Of a stretch of 64,000 bases of DNA, positions 62,446 through 64,000 are shown one piece after another. The stretch comes from Fen-1258 sp964449775 (lineage in GTDB: Bacteria; Bacteroidota; Ignavibacteria; Ignavibacteriales; Melioribacteraceae). The notes beneath the pieces were generated by a model. It saw nothing but the letters and a program-made list of their open reading frames with translations, made no database searches and was not told the origin of the DNA. The DNA lies in contig CAYVBQ010000012.1 in the NCBI GenBank assembly GCA_964449775.1, forward strand, positions 36,269 through 100,268, given 5' to 3'. Made by a program: the position numbers and the translations under genes. Positions within the stretch are counted from its first letter, which is position 1; each line of letters opens with the position of its first letter.

Positions 62446-63230
62446 TGTCTTTTCGTCCAAATTAATAAAACACCACCCGGTCTAGAGTTACCACTATATT
62501 GCATAGGCGCTGTTGAACTACTTTTATAAAACTCAATCGCTGCAATATCTTTTGGACCAATTGTGTTTACTAAATCATGGTTGTCTATAAGCATGCCATC
62601 AATATATACCGTTACCTTAGGATTGTCTGCTCTGAGTAGTCCTGTCCCTATTCTATAGCGAGTTGAATAAATTGTTATGTTTCCCCAGTCATCATGTATA
62701 ATCATATTAGGAATAGTTTTCAAAACATCAGATGTTTTATTAAATGTTTTGCTTTTTAAATCCATGAAACCCAAGTATTTTCCCAAACCAGATTCTTTTC
62801 TACCGTAATAACCCGCTCTTTTCAAACTCTCGTCTATTTTCGTTTCCTGCACAACTATTTCATCCATAAGAATACCCTCTACTTCTAACCTTACTATCAA
62901 CTTTAATGTATCTACATTTGTCATTAGTAATGGACCCGTCGTTACCTCTGCATACCCAATTCTTCTCGCTACCAGATTAAATCTATCTAAACTCACATTC
63001 TCAAATATGAATATTCCGGTGCTGTCAGTTACCGCAATGGCATAAATTGTTTTTTTCTCCAGCAACATTACAATACTGTTTGCAATCGGTTTTTCTGTCG
63101 CGTTGTCGACCACTATTCCTTTTACTACTTTTGCTTCGAGACTAAATGGCAAAAGGATTATACTTAGTATAAGGGAAAAGATTCTCAACCAATTCAAGTT
63201 GAAATATTGTGATGATGTTTTGAATCTCAT
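62442..63230 (-). CDS. Carboxypeptidase-regulatory-like/TonB-plug-like protein without barrel
   Basis: A 262-residue exported protein. The signal peptide follows MRFKTSSQYFNLNWL (IFSLILSIILLPFSLEAK); the next domain is CarboxypepD_reg-like (VVKGIVVDNATEKPIANSIV, FIFENVSLDRFNLVARRIGY). The C-terminal part has TonB-receptor plug features (TSDVLKTIPNMIIHD, VTVYIDGMLIDNHDL, IEFYKSSSTAP, GGVLLIWTK). A normal TonB receptor would continue with a barrel of several hundred residues; this protein stops after the plug. The ATG at 63230 is preferred over 63299 because it starts just before the signal peptide. Confidence 0.78.
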   Translation of the reverse strand: MRFKTSSQYFNLNWLRIFSLILSIILLPFSLEAKVVKGIVVDNATEKPIANSIVMLLEKKTIYAIAVTDSTGIFIFENVSLDRFNLVARRIGYAEVTTGPLLMTNVDTLKLIVRLEVEGILMDEIVVQETKIDESLKRAGYYGRKESGLGKYLGFMDLKSKTFNKTSDVLKTIPNMIIHDDWGNITIYSTRYRIGTGLLRADNPKVTVYIDGMLIDNHDLVNTIGPKDIAAIEFYKSSSTAPMQYSGNSRPGGVLLIWTKRQ

Positions 63231-63299
63231 AATTAATTTTATCCCATATTTGTTTTTTACGAGGTTAATTTTCAATATATGTTTCTGAGTATAATCCAT

Positions 63300-63640
63300 T
63301 AAAAGTTGTCTTGATATTATCTTCGTTATACTGAAAAAAAAGTAATCAAATCATTATTCGGGTAATACTATAGCAAACATATTTATTTCTTCTACAAGGA
63401 TTGATCTATCCTGTTAGCGATTCTACACTTTGATTCTTTTCCATGGTTTTACTCCTTTTCCTTGCTTGAAATATCTTAAAACCACCTCTTACTCTCAATA
63501 CCTTTTCTGTTCGAAAAGTTTTGACGTTAAACAATAGCTGTATCAAAAGTGTTAAGATTACCATTGCTAGATTTGAATTCGTTTAATGAATACAGTTTTT
63601 TAAAGGTAAAGATCACTTTTAAAACAACCTCAAGAATACA
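63300..63640. other. Gene-free stretch within the RiPP-like cluster
   Basis: It holds only the broken micro-frame at 63354-63444 described separately. The remainder has no coding signal; no clear terminator is seen after the precursor gene. Confidence 0.5.
63354..63444 (-). pseudogene. Micro-ORF with good ribosome site, apparently frameshifted
   Basis: AAAGGAG lies seven bases before an ATG at 63444. The direct frame gives only MEKNQSVESLTG before TAG (63406). Removing one base at the GG near 63411 would extend it to about 29 residues ending DRSILVEEINMFAIVLPE. It could be a decayed second peptide gene, a leader peptide or chance. Confidence 0.35.
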
Positions 63641-63928
63641 TTATCCACAACACCCTGGTAAATTATCAGTAGCAAGAACTGTCCCAGGACACTGAGGGTA
63701 ATTAGTACATTCTGCCCCGCCTGTAACACAATCACATAATATTTGTGCCCCAGTTGTACATAAGTTTGGATCTACGGAAGGACATCCGCCCATTGTGCAT
63801 GGTTCGCACGTAGGATCAAGATTTGAGTCATTATGACCATGTACAGTTCCATCATGAATAGATAAATTTTTAACTGTTACAAACGACTCCACCTTGATCT
63901 CATCAAGGTTTAATTTGAGCTTTTTCAT
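63641..63928 (-). CDS. Cysteine-rich RiPP-like precursor peptide
   Basis: A 95-residue peptide with a leader-like N-terminus MKKLKLNLDEIKVESF, closely resembling leaders of Bacteroidota class I lanthipeptide (pinensin-type) precursors, then GTVHGH as a possible leader-core junction and a core with ten cysteines (41, 44, 49, 57, 65, 67, 74, 80, 93, 94) plus many Thr/Ser. There is no signal peptide. AAAGGAGAG precedes the ATG. An ABC exporter, HlyD and a subtilase follow on the same strand. The leader match is from memory of the family; whether lanthionine, disulfide or other links form is unknown. Confidence 0.75.
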   Translation of the reverse strand: MKKLKLNLDEIKVESFVTVKNLSIHDGTVHGHNDSNLDPTCEPCTMGGCPSVDPNLCTTGAQILCDCVTGGAECTNYPQCPGTVLATDNLPGCCG

Positions 63929-63965
63929 TTTAGCTCTCCTTTCTTTAATTAATAACTCACCTTAC

Positions 63966-63974
63966 GCAAAAATA
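63966..63974 (-). promoter_or_regulatory. Candidate -7 element of the precursor-peptide promoter
   Basis: TATTTTTGC on the minus strand matches the Bacteroidota -7 motif TAnnTTTG, 38 bases before the ATG. A TTC rather than TTG lies 20 bases upstream at the -33 position, close to the window end, so the promoter is only partly supported. Confidence 0.4.
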
Positions 63975-64000
63975 TTTATTTAAGCTTGGCATTAGAACTT

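Noticed and set aside
1..64000. Prophage, insertion-sequence transposase or plasmid backbone
   Set aside because: No transposase, integrase, terminase, capsid or replication-initiator gene is encoded; only non-autonomous repeats are visible.

Overview
The window reads as a chromosomal segment of a low-GC member of the FCB superphylum, most likely Ignavibacteriota. The main evidence is a type IX secretion (Por) C-terminal sorting domain with the NYPNPFNP motif that is very common in that group. Supporting signs are scattered short intergenic repeats of the type abundant in Ignavibacteria, Bacteroidota-like TTG/TAnnTTTG promoter candidates, and a Bacteroidota-style RiPP leader peptide. This placement is inference; no rRNA is present.

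Layout. (1) 1-9951, minus strand: start of dnaE, dut, a Wzx-type flippase, an acyl-CoA thioesterase, accA, then a glycan block (a GT2/sugar-phosphotransferase fusion, a Dpm1-like GT2, a WbaP/WcaJ-type initiating transferase) and lhgO. (2) 10351-32364: a large exopolysaccharide/O-antigen region. It has a minus-strand Wza-Wzz-Wzx-Wzy operon with glycosyltransferases, methyltransferases, an SDR epimerase and rfbB, next to a mixed-strand block holding an O-antigen-ligase-fold protein with a roughly 300-residue inserted domain, a second initiating phosphotransferase, GT2, GT4 and a MurJ-like flippase. (3) 33333-49349, minus strand: a nearly gap-free division and cell wall (dcw) cluster, mraZ-rsmH-ftsL-ftsI-murE-murF-mraY-murD-ftsW-murG-murC-ftsQ-ftsA-ftsZ. 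(4) 49962-51835: an accessory strip in which three copies of a 35-bp near-palindromic repeat bracket a frameshifted T9SS-sorted protein and a RelE/Phd toxin-antitoxin pair. (5) 51970-57772: tRNA-Thr(CGT), a 31-residue AURKAIP1/mS38-like ribosomal protein gene, a TPR protein, HU, two paralogous unknown membrane proteins, a copper chaperone, a copper P-type ATPase and a cupin. (6) 57848-58658: a ParE-type toxin-antitoxin pair followed by a truncated copy of that cupin gene. (7) 58663-63928, minus strand: a RiPP-like export cluster with a 10-cysteine precursor peptide, a free-standing TonB-plug-like protein, a peptidase-less ABC exporter, an HlyD adaptor and a subtilisin-like protease. It continues past the right edge, where a modification enzyme might lie.

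How the genes work together. The dcw cluster supplies lipid II and the divisome. The EPS region supplies initiation (PGTs), assembly (GTs), flipping (Wzx/MurJ-like), polymerisation (Wzy), chain-length control (Wzz), outer-membrane export (Wza) and ligation (WaaL-like). The right-hand cluster probably makes and exports a processed cysteine-rich peptide. The most unusual items are that peptide cluster, the repeat-bracketed accessory modules, the inserted domain in the O-antigen-ligase-like protein, the in-frame intergenic repeats inside murE and probably murF, and a four-helix-bundle gene inserted behind a duplicated epimerase 5' end.
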